The position numbers and the translations under genes are program-made. Shown here piece after piece: positions 1-6,757 of a DNA stretch of 8,563 bases. This stretch comes from Treponema sp. (lineage in GTDB: Bacteria > Spirochaetota > Spirochaetia > Treponematales > Breznakiellaceae): positions 1-8,563 of the forward strand of contig JAIRNB010000386.1 in NCBI GenBank assembly GCA_031258265.1, given 5' to 3'. The first letter of the stretch is position 1; every line of letters starts with the position of its first letter. Below the pieces are notes generated by a model that saw only the letters and a list, made by a program, of their open reading frames with translations, was not told where the DNA came from and made no database searches.

Positions 1-27
1 CGGCATTGAAGCCAGCAAAAATTTTTC

Positions 28-56
28 TTGACAGGCCGGCGGCTCTGGGCTATCAT
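28..56 (+). promoter_or_regulatory. Sigma-70 type promoter for the flavoprotein operon
   Basis: A perfect -35 hexamer TTGACA (28-33) is followed by a 17-base spacer and a 5-of-6 match to the -10 hexamer, TATCAT (51-56). An A5T5 tract at 17-26 just upstream could act as an UP-like element. Transcription would begin near 62-64, giving a leader of about 30 bases before the first start codon. This is the only convincing promoter I see for the seven plus-strand genes. Confidence 0.75.
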
Positions 57-58
57 AA

Positions 59-74
59 GTACAAATTAATGTAC
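59..74. promoter_or_regulatory. Candidate operator: short inverted repeat at the transcription start
   Basis: GTACA (59-63) and its exact reverse complement TGTAC (70-74) are separated by the 6 bases AATTAA. The repeat lies immediately downstream of the -10 hexamer and covers the predicted transcription start, where a bound repressor would block initiation. The arms are only 5 bp, so chance occurrence is possible. No regulator gene is visible in the window and I cannot assign a family. Confidence 0.3.
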
Positions 75-94
75 ATTCAGAAGGGGGGCGCCGG

Positions 95-1876
95 ATGATG
101 GCGGGGAACAATCAAACGCAAATAATAGACGATGTCAAAAGCGCATTGAAGGAAACCCTCCCGAATTTGGATCCGGAACTCTCCATGGATGAGCGGGGCA
201 TCCTGGTCATCCGGGGTGAATGCGGCTCTTGGGAAGAAGCGGTCACGGCGGGGCATCTGGCGGCTAAACCGCCCGGGGTGAGAAATGTGGTAAACGATCT
301 TTCCGTCCGAGGGAAGCCCGCCCCCCGCAAAGATTATGGGCCGTACCGGGAAATGGGGATCAAGGCGGGGCGCGTTGATTCCGCCGACGTGCTTATCATC
401 GGAACAGGTATATCAGGCTGCGCCATTGCCCGGGAACTCTCAAAGTACCGTCTCCGCGTCCTCGCCGTGGACAAAGAAGACGATGTAGCTTCCGGGGCAA
501 CCAAGGCAAACAACGGTAATATCCATCCGGGGCACGATATAAAGCCCGGTACCCTCAAGGCAAAACTCAATCTCCGGGGAAATGAGTTGTATACCCAGTG
601 GGCGCGGGAACTGGGGTTTGAACTCCAGCGCTGCGGCCTTATGGGGGCGATCACCGACATACGCCTGCGGCCCCTTCTTGAAAAAGCCGCCGAAGGCGCC
701 CGGGCTATGGGGGTTTTCAATCCGCAGGTGCTTGACGGAGAACGGGCAAAACAAATGGAGCCGGGATTCGTCGAACAGGGGATAGAACCGGCGGCGGCAA
801 TATGGCTTCCCTCCATGGGGCTTGTGGAACCTTACAAGGTTGCGATCGCCCTGGCGGAAAACGCCGCCATGAACGGGGTACGCTTCCTGTTCAACTGTAC
901 TGTTGCCGATATTCTGACAAAGGACGGCCGGGTGACCGGGGCCCTTACCAGCCGGGGTATTATCGACACATCCTACATCATCAACTGCGCCGGGGTTTAT
1001 GCCGATGAAATCTCCGCCATGGCCGGGGACCGGTGCTATACTATCCATCCCCGGAAGGGTACCATCGCTATCCTGGACAAGAACCGCAGGCCCGTCTACC
1101 ACTCCCTGGCCGGGGTCATAAGCGAGAGCGCTCAAAAAAAGGGAAATACCGAGTCCAAGGGCGGAGGCATGTGCCGTACCCCGGAGTGGAATATCCTGAT
1201 GGGGCCTTCGGCCACAGAAGTTCCCGACAAGGAAGACTTAAGTTCCACACCGGAGGATCTGGTATACGCCATGTCCCTGGGGGAAAATTACGGCATTGGC
1301 AACGGAGACATTATCCGGTTTTTTACCGGGAACCGGCCGGCGGACTACAAAGAAGATTTCTTTATTGAGCTTTCCCCGGTTACCCGGGGATTTATCAATG
1401 TAGGGGGCATCCAGTCGCCTGGGCTGGCGGCGGCGCCGGCCATTGCCGAAATGGTTGAAGGTATCTTTGCTGAAGCTGCGGCAAAGGACGGCTTTCCCCT
1501 GGAACGGAATCCCGGCTTCAGCCCTATCCGGGAACGGGAAAAGGAATTCCGCCATCTAAGCCGGGAAAAACAGGACGAGCTTATCCTCCGGGAACCGGCC
1601 TACGGCAGGGTCATCTGCCGTTGCGAGAGTGTCACCGAGGGGGAAATTCTCGCGGCCCTGCGCTCCCCCATTCCCCCGGCATCGGTGGACGCGGTAAAGC
1701 GCCGGACCAGGGCCGGTATGGGCCGCTGTCAGGGGGGCTTCTGCCAGTGCCGGGTCGTGGAACTATTGGCACGGGAGTTGGGGATAGACCCGGCGGCCGT
1801 AACCCTCCGGGGGAACGGGACGAATATACTGGTGGCGGATAACCGGCCCGAAGCCTGCGGGGGGGAGGCCGTATGA
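95..1876 (+). CDS. GlpA-like FAD-dependent oxidoreductase with N-terminal BON-like and C-terminal [2Fe-2S] BFD-like domains
   Basis: The protein has 593 residues. Residues about 9-72 resemble a BON domain (an I-V-G-x-V pattern ending in a GVxxVxNDLxV strand). Residues 98-470 form a DAO-type FAD domain with the dinucleotide motif GTGISG at 103-108, an RKGT segment after the NCAG strand, and a GGIQSPGL motif near the end. Residues 506-560 form a BFD-like domain with C508, C510, C545 and C550 (CxC, then CxxxxC), very like the C-terminus of E. coli GlpA. The family oxidises glycerol-3-phosphate or L-2-hydroxyacids, passing electrons from FAD through the cluster. The start at 95 follows a GGGGGG ribosome site (83-88); ATG at 98 is equally possible. 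The stop overlaps the next ATG by 4 bases (ATGA), implying coupled translation. Substrate is not certain: the next two genes fit G3P dehydrogenase, while the FAD domain also resembles L-2-hydroxyglutarate oxidase. The BON-like domain is not part of classical GlpA. Confidence 0.85.
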   Translation: MMAGNNQTQIIDDVKSALKETLPNLDPELSMDERGILVIRGECGSWEEAVTAGHLAAKPPGVRNVVNDLSVRGKPAPRKDYGPYREMGIKAGRVDSADVLIIGTGISGCAIARELSKYRLRVLAVDKEDDVASGATKANNGNIHPGHDIKPGTLKAKLNLRGNELYTQWARELGFELQRCGLMGAITDIRLRPLLEKAAEGARAMGVFNPQVLDGERAKQMEPGFVEQGIEPAAAIWLPSMGLVEPYKVAIALAENAAMNGVRFLFNCTVADILTKDGRVTGALTSRGIIDTSYIINCAGVYADEISAMAGDRCYTIHPRKGTIAILDKNRRPVYHSLAGVISESAQKKGNTESKGGGMCRTPEWNILMGPSATEVPDKEDLSSTPEDLVYAMSLGENYGIGNGDIIRFFTGNRPADYKEDFFIELSPVTRGFINVGGIQSPGLAAAPAIAEMVEGIFAEAAAKDGFPLERNPGFSPIREREKEFRHLSREKQDELILREPAYGRVICRCESVTEGEILAALRSPIPPASVDAVKRRTRAGMGRCQGGFCQCRVVELLARELGIDPAAVTLRGNGTNILVADNRPEACGGEAV

Positions 1877-3120
1877 AAAAAACGAAAACCGATGTTGCCG
1901 TGATCGGCGCAGGGCCGGCGGGGCTGGCAGCGGCTCTGGAGGCCGGGCGTCTGGGCGCAGGGAAGGTGCTCCTCCTCGAACGGGACGCTGAGCTGGGGGG
2001 CATCCTGCAGCAGTGCATCCACGACGGCTTTGGGATACACCGTTTCGGCCGCCGGCTTTCGGGCAATCAGTACGCCCAGGCTTTTATCGATCAGGTGGAA
2101 GCGTCAGACATTGAGGTACTCACCGAAACCATGGTTCTTGAGATCGGGCCGGACCGGCGGATCTTCGCCTGCAACAGGCGGGACGGGATACTCGACATTG
2201 AGTGCGGGGCCATCATCCTGGCTATGGGTTGCCGGGAGCGTACCGCCGCCCAGGTGTTGATCTATGGGGACCGGCCTGCAGGGGTGCTTACCGCCGGGAT
2301 GGTACAGCGTTACATCAATATGGAAGGCTGCCTGCCCGGACGGACCGCGGTGATCCTTGGGTCCGGGGACATAGGACTCATTATGGCCCGCCGCATGACC
2401 CTTGAGGGCATTAAAGTCGAGGGCGTGTACGAGGTGATGGACAGCCCCGGCGGTTTAACCCGGAACATCGTGCAGTGCCTGGACGATTTCGCTATTCCCC
2501 TGCACCTTTCCACAACCGTTAGCTGGGTCCAGGGCCGGGACCGCCTGGAATCGGTTACCACCGTCAAGGTAGGACCGGATCGCAAGCCCATTCCCGGCAC
2601 GGAAACGGTGATCCCCTGCGATCTCCTGGTACTGGCGGTGGGGCTGATCCCGGAGAACGAGTTGTCCGTCAAAGCGGGGATAGAGATTGATCCCCGGACC
2701 AGGGGGCCGGTACTGGATTCTGCCTTTATGACCAGCGTGCCGGGGATCTTTGCCGCGGGAAATGTGGCGGCGGTCTTCGACCTGGTGGACTATGTGTCCC
2801 AGTCCGGGGAGGCCGCCGCTCGGGGCGCCGCGGCGTTTCTACGGGGGGAACTTTCCGTCCCCGGTTGGGATCCGGTGGAGGCCGGGGAGAATGTCAGCTT
2901 TGTGATACCCCAGCGGATACGCCGGGAGGATGCCGCCGGGAAGGCCGCTTTTTTCCTGCGGGTAAAAAAAACGGCGGCTACGGCGGATCTGGTTTGCTCC
3001 ACGGAAGGCAGTATCCGGCTGAAAAAGCGGTACCGTCATCTTGCGCCCCCGGAAATGCTCAGTTTCGAGACCGAGACTAAAGGTCCCCTTTTGGTTGAAG
3101 TGCGGCAGGAGGCAGTATAA
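1873..3120 (+). CDS. NAD(P)/FAD-dependent oxidoreductase (pyridine nucleotide-disulphide oxidoreductase fold), partner of the GlpA-like protein
   Basis: The protein has 415 residues and two Rossmann dinucleotide sites: GAGPAG at 12-17 for FAD and GSGDIG at 163-168 for NAD(P). The C-terminal FAD motif is GIFAAGNV at 291-298. A family-typical GGILQQCIHDGFG stretch follows the first strand-turn-helix. No CxxC redox disulphide is present, so it is not a thioredoxin- or lipoamide-reductase-type enzyme. Residues about 330-415 form the extra C-terminal domain usual in this group. The protein probably passes electrons between NAD(H) and the flavin/iron-sulphur centres of the GlpA-like subunit; that role is inferred from gene order. 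A GGGGAGG ribosome site (1862-1868) lies 4 bases before the ATG, inside the end of the previous gene. The next gene starts 1 base after its stop. Relatives are often annotated GlpB-like or as an HcnB-type opine/amine oxidase subunit. Confidence 0.85.
   Translation: MKKTKTDVAVIGAGPAGLAAALEAGRLGAGKVLLLERDAELGGILQQCIHDGFGIHRFGRRLSGNQYAQAFIDQVEASDIEVLTETMVLEIGPDRRIFACNRRDGILDIECGAIILAMGCRERTAAQVLIYGDRPAGVLTAGMVQRYINMEGCLPGRTAVILGSGDIGLIMARRMTLEGIKVEGVYEVMDSPGGLTRNIVQCLDDFAIPLHLSTTVSWVQGRDRLESVTTVKVGPDRKPIPGTETVIPCDLLVLAVGLIPENELSVKAGIEIDPRTRGPVLDSAFMTSVPGIFAAGNVAAVFDLVDYVSQSGEAAARGAAAFLRGELSVPGWDPVEAGENVSFVIPQRIRREDAAGKAAFFLRVKKTAATADLVCSTEGSIRLKKRYRHLAPPEMLSFETETKGPLLVEVRQEAV
3107..3112 (+). promoter_or_regulatory. 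Ribosome binding site that sets a GTG start for the DUF1667 gene
   Basis: A perfect AGGAGG lies 9 bases upstream of GTG at 3122. The in-frame ATGs at 3134, 3137 and 3158 have no comparable site at proper spacing, so GTG is the preferred start although it is a weaker codon. Confidence 0.7.
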
Positions 3121-3121
3121 G

Positions 3122-3544
3122 GTGAATAAAAAGATGATGGCAATAAAAAAAATAGTCATGCGGCAGGTAGCCATAACGGAGGAATTTATCTGTATAGTCT
3201 GCCCCAATAGCTGCCGCCTGACGGTTACCGAAAACGACGGGAAAATCACCGTTAGCGGGAATGAGTGCTCCCGGGGCGAAAAGCACGGCATACACGAGTA
3301 TCGGGAACCAACGCGGATGCTTACCACCACGGTGGCAATTAGCGGGGGGATCCTGCCGCGGTTGCCGGTAATAAGCGCCGGGGAGATTCCTAAAACCCGG
3401 ATTAGGGATTGCCTTGAGGTTCTTTATAAAATGAAATTAAGCGCCCCCCTGCGGTGCGGCGACATTATAGTAAAAAACATCTGCGATACCGGTGTGGATG
3501 TAGTGGCATCACGCTCTATGCGCAGGAAGGGAGTATACGCATAA
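3122..3544 (+). CDS. DUF1667 family four-cysteine protein, third member of the GlpA-like trio
   Basis: With the GTG start the protein has 140 residues. The N-terminal part carries CxxCPxxCxL (C24, C27, C31) and then GNECSRG with C49, a pattern suggesting an iron-sulphur cluster or zinc site. The middle has the family motif EPTRMLTTTV (62-71), then LPV, an IPK motif (89-91), an APxxxGD segment (108-114) and a closing TGVDVVAS (123-130). DUF1667 proteins are regularly encoded beside a GlpA-like oxidoreductase and an FAD/NAD oxidoreductase, often with glycerol kinase. They are thought to be an electron-transfer subunit, but the biochemical role is not firmly established. The 5' end is AT-rich compared with neighbours. 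The stop shares one base with the next ATG (TAATG), implying coupled translation. An upstream extension to ATG 3041 would run inside the previous gene and has no support. Confidence 0.85.
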   Translation: MNKKMMAIKKIVMRQVAITEEFICIVCPNSCRLTVTENDGKITVSGNECSRGEKHGIHEYREPTRMLTTTVAISGGILPRLPVISAGEIPKTRIRDCLEVLYKMKLSAPLRCGDIIVKNICDTGVDVVASRSMRRKGVYA

Positions 3545-4968
3545 TGGACAAACAGGAAATCATCAGTGAATTACAGGCCCTGCTTGGTGGAGACCGGGTT
3601 CAGACCGCCCCGGAGATAATCAAAAAGGCATCGGTGGACTACATCGGTTTTAGACAATACGAGCGCTTCGACGGCAAAGACTGGGTTCCCAAGGCGGTCT
3701 GCGTGGTAAAACCCCGCAGCACGGAGGAAGTATCCAGGGCCCTTGCCTTCCTCAATAAAAACCGGATCGATACGGTCCCCCGTACCGGCGGCTCCAGTGT
3801 CACCCAGAGTATCGAACCCGAGGAGGGCGGGGTTATCCTGGACGGTTCCGAAATGAACGGGATCATATCCCTTAATGAACAGGATATGATGGTCACCGCC
3901 AAATGCGGAACCCCGCTGGAATATCTGGAGAACTATCTGAACGAGCGGGGGTTTACCGCCGGCCATTTTCCCCAGTCCCTGCCTTTGGCTCATCTGGGCG
4001 GTCTTGTCGCCACCCGGAGCATCGGCCAGTTTTCCACCCTGTACGGGGGTATCGAAGATCTTTTGGTGGGCCTTGAGGCGGTGCTTGCGGACGGCGGGGT
4101 TGTCAGAATAAAAAATAGTCCCCGGCGTTCGGTAGGACCGGATCTGCGGCATCTCTTTATCGGCAGCGAGGGGATGCTTGGGTTTATCACCGAGCTTACT
4201 GTCAAGATATTCCGGTACACCCCCGAAACACGGTGGATGCATTCATGGGCTATCAAGGGGATGTCCGCCGGGCTCGATCTTATTCGGGAAGTAATGGTGG
4301 AGGGCTATCGGCCCGCGCTGGTGAGACTCCACGATGCCGAGGAAGTTCAGCGCTTGTTCGGCGGTTCCGCCCCGGAGGATTACGGCATCCTCCTGTTCAT
4401 CGCCGAGGGTCCGGTTTCCATCACCGCCGCCATAGGGCAGGCGATTACCGAAATTGCCGGGCGCTACAAAACCATCGATCTGGGAACAAAGCCCGTTGAA
4501 TCCTGGTTAAAGACCCGCAATGATGTTTGTTACCAGATGGACGAACCGGTTTACTACAGGCACGGCATGGTGGCGGATACCTGTGAGATCTCCGCTCCCT
4601 GGTCGGAGATCGGCAAAATCTACGAAGCGGTGCGGGAACGGCTGCCCCGGGAAATGCCGAATCTTGTGGCTGTCGGCGGACATTCCTCTCACAGTTATGT
4701 CCAGGGAACCAACATCTACTTTACCTTTGGATTTGTCGTGAAAAACGGAGCCGAATCCGTCCGCGCCGATTACATGAAAGTTATCTCGGTGATCATGGAA
4801 GAAACCCTGAAACGGGGGGGCAGCATCGCCCATCATCACGGTTCCGGCAAATACCGTACTCGCTGGATGCCGGAGGAACACGGCAGTTCCTATACGCTTT
4901 TGCGTAAGCTTAAAGAGGCCCTGGATCCAAACCGGATACTGAACAAGGGCGTTCTCTTAACGGATTAG
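3544..4968 (+). CDS. FAD-linked oxidase of the VAO/PCMH family, alkyl-DHAP-synthase-like
   Basis: The protein has 474 residues from ATG 3544. The PCMH-type FAD domain shows RTGGSS around 81-85, then HLGGLVATRSIGQ, YGGIEDL, and GSEGMLG at 207-213. The C-terminal cap domain has RLHD with R261, an ISAPW motif, HSYVQGTNIYF around 383-393, HHHGSG at 430-435 and an LDPNRIL end (460-466). The ATRSxG, YGxIEDL, GPDLRH, SAPW and HHHG blocks match alkyl-dihydroxyacetonephosphate synthase better than classical GlcD. In AGPS the His triplet and nearby Tyr serve ether-bond formation; in bacterial relatives the substrate is mostly unknown. The start has an AGGAAGGGAG ribosome site (3524-3533) and a one-base stop/start overlap. 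An in-frame ATG at 3454 would add 30 residues encoded inside the DUF1667 gene and is unlikely. EtfB follows after 17 bases, so an Etf-linked dehydrogenase is a fair inference. Annotators would probably write 'FAD-binding oxidoreductase' or GlcD. Confidence 0.85.
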   Translation: MDKQEIISELQALLGGDRVQTAPEIIKKASVDYIGFRQYERFDGKDWVPKAVCVVKPRSTEEVSRALAFLNKNRIDTVPRTGGSSVTQSIEPEEGGVILDGSEMNGIISLNEQDMMVTAKCGTPLEYLENYLNERGFTAGHFPQSLPLAHLGGLVATRSIGQFSTLYGGIEDLLVGLEAVLADGGVVRIKNSPRRSVGPDLRHLFIGSEGMLGFITELTVKIFRYTPETRWMHSWAIKGMSAGLDLIREVMVEGYRPALVRLHDAEEVQRLFGGSAPEDYGILLFIAEGPVSITAAIGQAITEIAGRYKTIDLGTKPVESWLKTRNDVCYQMDEPVYYRHGMVADTCEISAPWSEIGKIYEAVRERLPREMPNLVAVGGHSSHSYVQGTNIYFTFGFVVKNGAESVRADYMKVISVIMEETLKRGGSIAHHHGSGKYRTRWMPEEHGSSYTLLRKLKEALDPNRILNKGVLLTD

Positions 4969-4985
4969 GCGGCAGATCAGGTCCG

Positions 4986-5789
4986 ATGAAGATTGCCGTT
5001 TGTTTTAAGGTTGTTCCGGATTTTGATCAGGTGATTGAGGCGGACTGGGACAATTTCAGTCTTTCCGCCGATCTGGGATATGTTAGGCGAATTTTCGGGT
5101 GTTTTGACGAAAGCGCCCTGGAAACGGCCCTACGGCTGCGTTCTGCCTGGGAAGAACTGGGCGAAAAAACCGAATGTACGGCAGTCACGGCGGCTCCCCT
5201 TCCTTCCTCTTTCCGCGAAACCTTGTTTGCCGCCGGTTTTGACCGGGTGCTGGATCTTTCCGGCGCATCCTGTGAGGAATTCGGATCCCGGCATACGGCC
5301 GCTCTCCTGGGAAGCTGTCTTGGCCCCGTATCTTACGATCTTATTCTCGCGGGCCGTCAGGCGGGATACGCCGATACGGGTATAATCCCCCTGTTTCTGG
5401 CGGAGATACTGAATATTCCGGCGATTACCGAAGCCGGGGAAATTACCCCCTGCTCCGGGGGGGTGGAAGTAAAGCGGACAAACGCTACAGGCCGGGAGCG
5501 GCTCAGACTCAGGCTGCCCCTCCTCGCGGTGTTGGGGAACAGTCCCGTATCGGCTCTTAGGGCGGTAACCCTGAACGCCCGGATGGCGGCGTCCAAGCGG
5601 AGCGCCGAAAGGCCGGAGGGTGTCCCTTTCCCCCGGGCCGCGGAAATTACCGGGGAAGAACCCGATCTTGACGGGACGTCCCGGTTCGGCAGGGAAAAAC
5701 GGCATAAAGCCTGTCGCTTTCTTCCCTCCGGTGCCGGACTGGCCCAAAGTGCCGCCTTTCTGGTAACGGAATACTTAAACAGGGGATAG
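4986..5789 (+). CDS. etfB: Electron transfer flavoprotein beta subunit
   Basis: The protein has 267 residues, the usual EtfB length. It starts KIAVCFKVVPD, the KxVPD opening of the family. It continues with FDESALETALRL (40-51), the counterpart of the D-E-x-A-L-E-E-A-L motif, and an LILAGRQA block with G123-A126. The nucleotide-binding loop after it reads GYADTG (127-132) where most members have a DGDTGQ-like sequence, so the AMP/FAD pocket differs. EtfB and EtfA form a soluble cytoplasmic heterodimer that takes electrons from flavin dehydrogenases; in bifurcating members EtfB holds the second FAD. The start codon has only a weak AGG at 4979-4981, and the gene may depend on translation of the preceding gene. 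EtfA begins 2 bases after its stop. Confidence 0.85.
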   Translation: MKIAVCFKVVPDFDQVIEADWDNFSLSADLGYVRRIFGCFDESALETALRLRSAWEELGEKTECTAVTAAPLPSSFRETLFAAGFDRVLDLSGASCEEFGSRHTAALLGSCLGPVSYDLILAGRQAGYADTGIIPLFLAEILNIPAITEAGEITPCSGGVEVKRTNATGRERLRLRLPLLAVLGNSPVSALRAVTLNARMAASKRSAERPEGVPFPRAAEITGEEPDLDGTSRFGREKRHKACRFLPSGAGLAQSAAFLVTEYLNRG

Positions 5790-5791
5790 AA

Positions 5792-6748
5792 GTGAACATA
5801 GCCTTTGTTCTGTCCCGGCCGGAGGAAAGCGGCGTCTTTCTTCTCCACAGCCTCACCGCTCCCGTTATAGAAGCGGGGGACCGGATAGAGTACTGGCTTC
5901 CCGGCGCCGCCCCTGAATCTCTGCCCCGGATCTGGCGCCTCGCCCCGGACACGGTGATCTGCGGAAGCGCCGGGGGTGATGTCTGGGATGTCCGCGCTAC
6001 GGACTGGCAGATCCGCTGGCTGGAGGGGCTTTGGGAGGAACGGCGTCCCGGCCTTATTCTGTTTCCCGCGGCCGGCCGCGAATTTGGGATACGCCTTGCC
6101 GCCCGCCTTGACTGCCCCTGTTTCCCGGAAACCTTCTCTCTGTTGCGTGAGGGAAAACGGCTCTTTGCCCGCAAAAAGGTCTGCGGCTCAAACCTCGATT
6201 GGGATGCCGAAATTAAGGATTATCCGGCGGTGTTGACCGTCACCGGAAAAAGGCCGGATCGGGACTTCGGTGAAGGAGGCGCTCCCCGGGTAGAAGACCG
6301 TCCGGCGGAACCGGCTTTGCCCACCTGGCTTCTGGAATACGAACAACCGGAGGCTTTTCCGGTCAACCCCCTTGAAACGGCCCCGCTGATCTTTGTCGCC
6401 GGACGGGGCCTGGGGAGCAAAGCCGCCTGTGACCGGTTGCGGCGTATTGCCGGGCATTTCGGCGCTCCTCTGGGATTCAGCCGTCCGGCAGCGCTTAACG
6501 GCTGGGGAGAAATTGGTGAGATCATCGGTCAATCGGGAGTCCGGGCCGGGGCGGAACTCTGCGTCGCCGTGGGGGTATCCGGGGCCGGGGCATTTATGGT
6601 GGGAATCGATTCCGGGACCGTCCTGATAGCGGTAAACCCCGACAGGAACGCCCGGATCTTTCACTACGCGGATATCGGGATCGCCGCCGGAGCGGAGGAA
6701 TTCATGGCCTGCCTTGAAAAAGCGGGGCTAAGGTCCCCCCGCGGGTAA
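5792..6748 (+). CDS. etfA: Electron transfer flavoprotein alpha subunit, divergent FAD site
   Basis: The protein has 318 residues from a GTG start, with AGGGG (5781-5785) 6 bases upstream. The N-terminal half is divergent. The C-terminal FAD domain (about 198-312) is clear: VAGRGLGS (202-209), GFSR (228-231), NGWGE, GQSGV (246-250), VGVSGAGAF (260-268), and VNPDRNARIF with N282. The spacing between R231, S248, F268 and N282 equals that of R249, T266, H286 and N300 of human ETF alpha. Thus the FAD-contacting Arg and Asn are kept, Thr is Ser, and the usual QH of SGAIQH is AF. There is no extra ferredoxin domain such as occurs in some LDH- or caffeyl-CoA-linked EtfA proteins. It pairs with the EtfB just upstream and probably accepts electrons from one or both flanking FAD oxidases. 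The next gene follows after 9 bases. Confidence 0.85.
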   Translation: MNIAFVLSRPEESGVFLLHSLTAPVIEAGDRIEYWLPGAAPESLPRIWRLAPDTVICGSAGGDVWDVRATDWQIRWLEGLWEERRPGLILFPAAGREFGIRLAARLDCPCFPETFSLLREGKRLFARKKVCGSNLDWDAEIKDYPAVLTVTGKRPDRDFGEGGAPRVEDRPAEPALPTWLLEYEQPEAFPVNPLETAPLIFVAGRGLGSKAACDRLRRIAGHFGAPLGFSRPAALNGWGEIGEIIGQSGVRAGAELCVAVGVSGAGAFMVGIDSGTVLIAVNPDRNARIFHYADIGIAAGAEEFMACLEKAGLRSPRG

Positions 6749-6757
6749 GGAACCGGT

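Noticed and set aside
440..1135. Long open frame on the minus strand opposite the GlpA-like gene (231 codons)
   Set aside because: It is a shadow of the GC-rich plus-strand gene: no recognisable family, no ribosome site, and the plus strand encodes clear conserved domains across it.
1133..1141. CAA AAA AAG, an A AAA AAG slippery heptamer in the same phase as dnaX, within the GlpA-like gene
   Set aside because: The zero frame gives a full-length, well-conserved protein and I see no stimulatory hairpin or sensible frameshift product. It is most likely just a Gln-Lys-Lys codon run.
3041..3121. Upstream ATG that would extend the DUF1667 protein by 27 residues
   Set aside because: The extension overlaps the conserved end of the preceding oxidoreductase. 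AGGAGG at 3107-3112 clearly points to GTG 3122.
3454..3543. Upstream ATG that would extend the AGPS-like oxidase by 30 residues
   Set aside because: It lies inside the DUF1667 gene, the added residues look unlike a protein N-terminus, and ATG 3544 has its own ribosome site and a TAATG coupling overlap.
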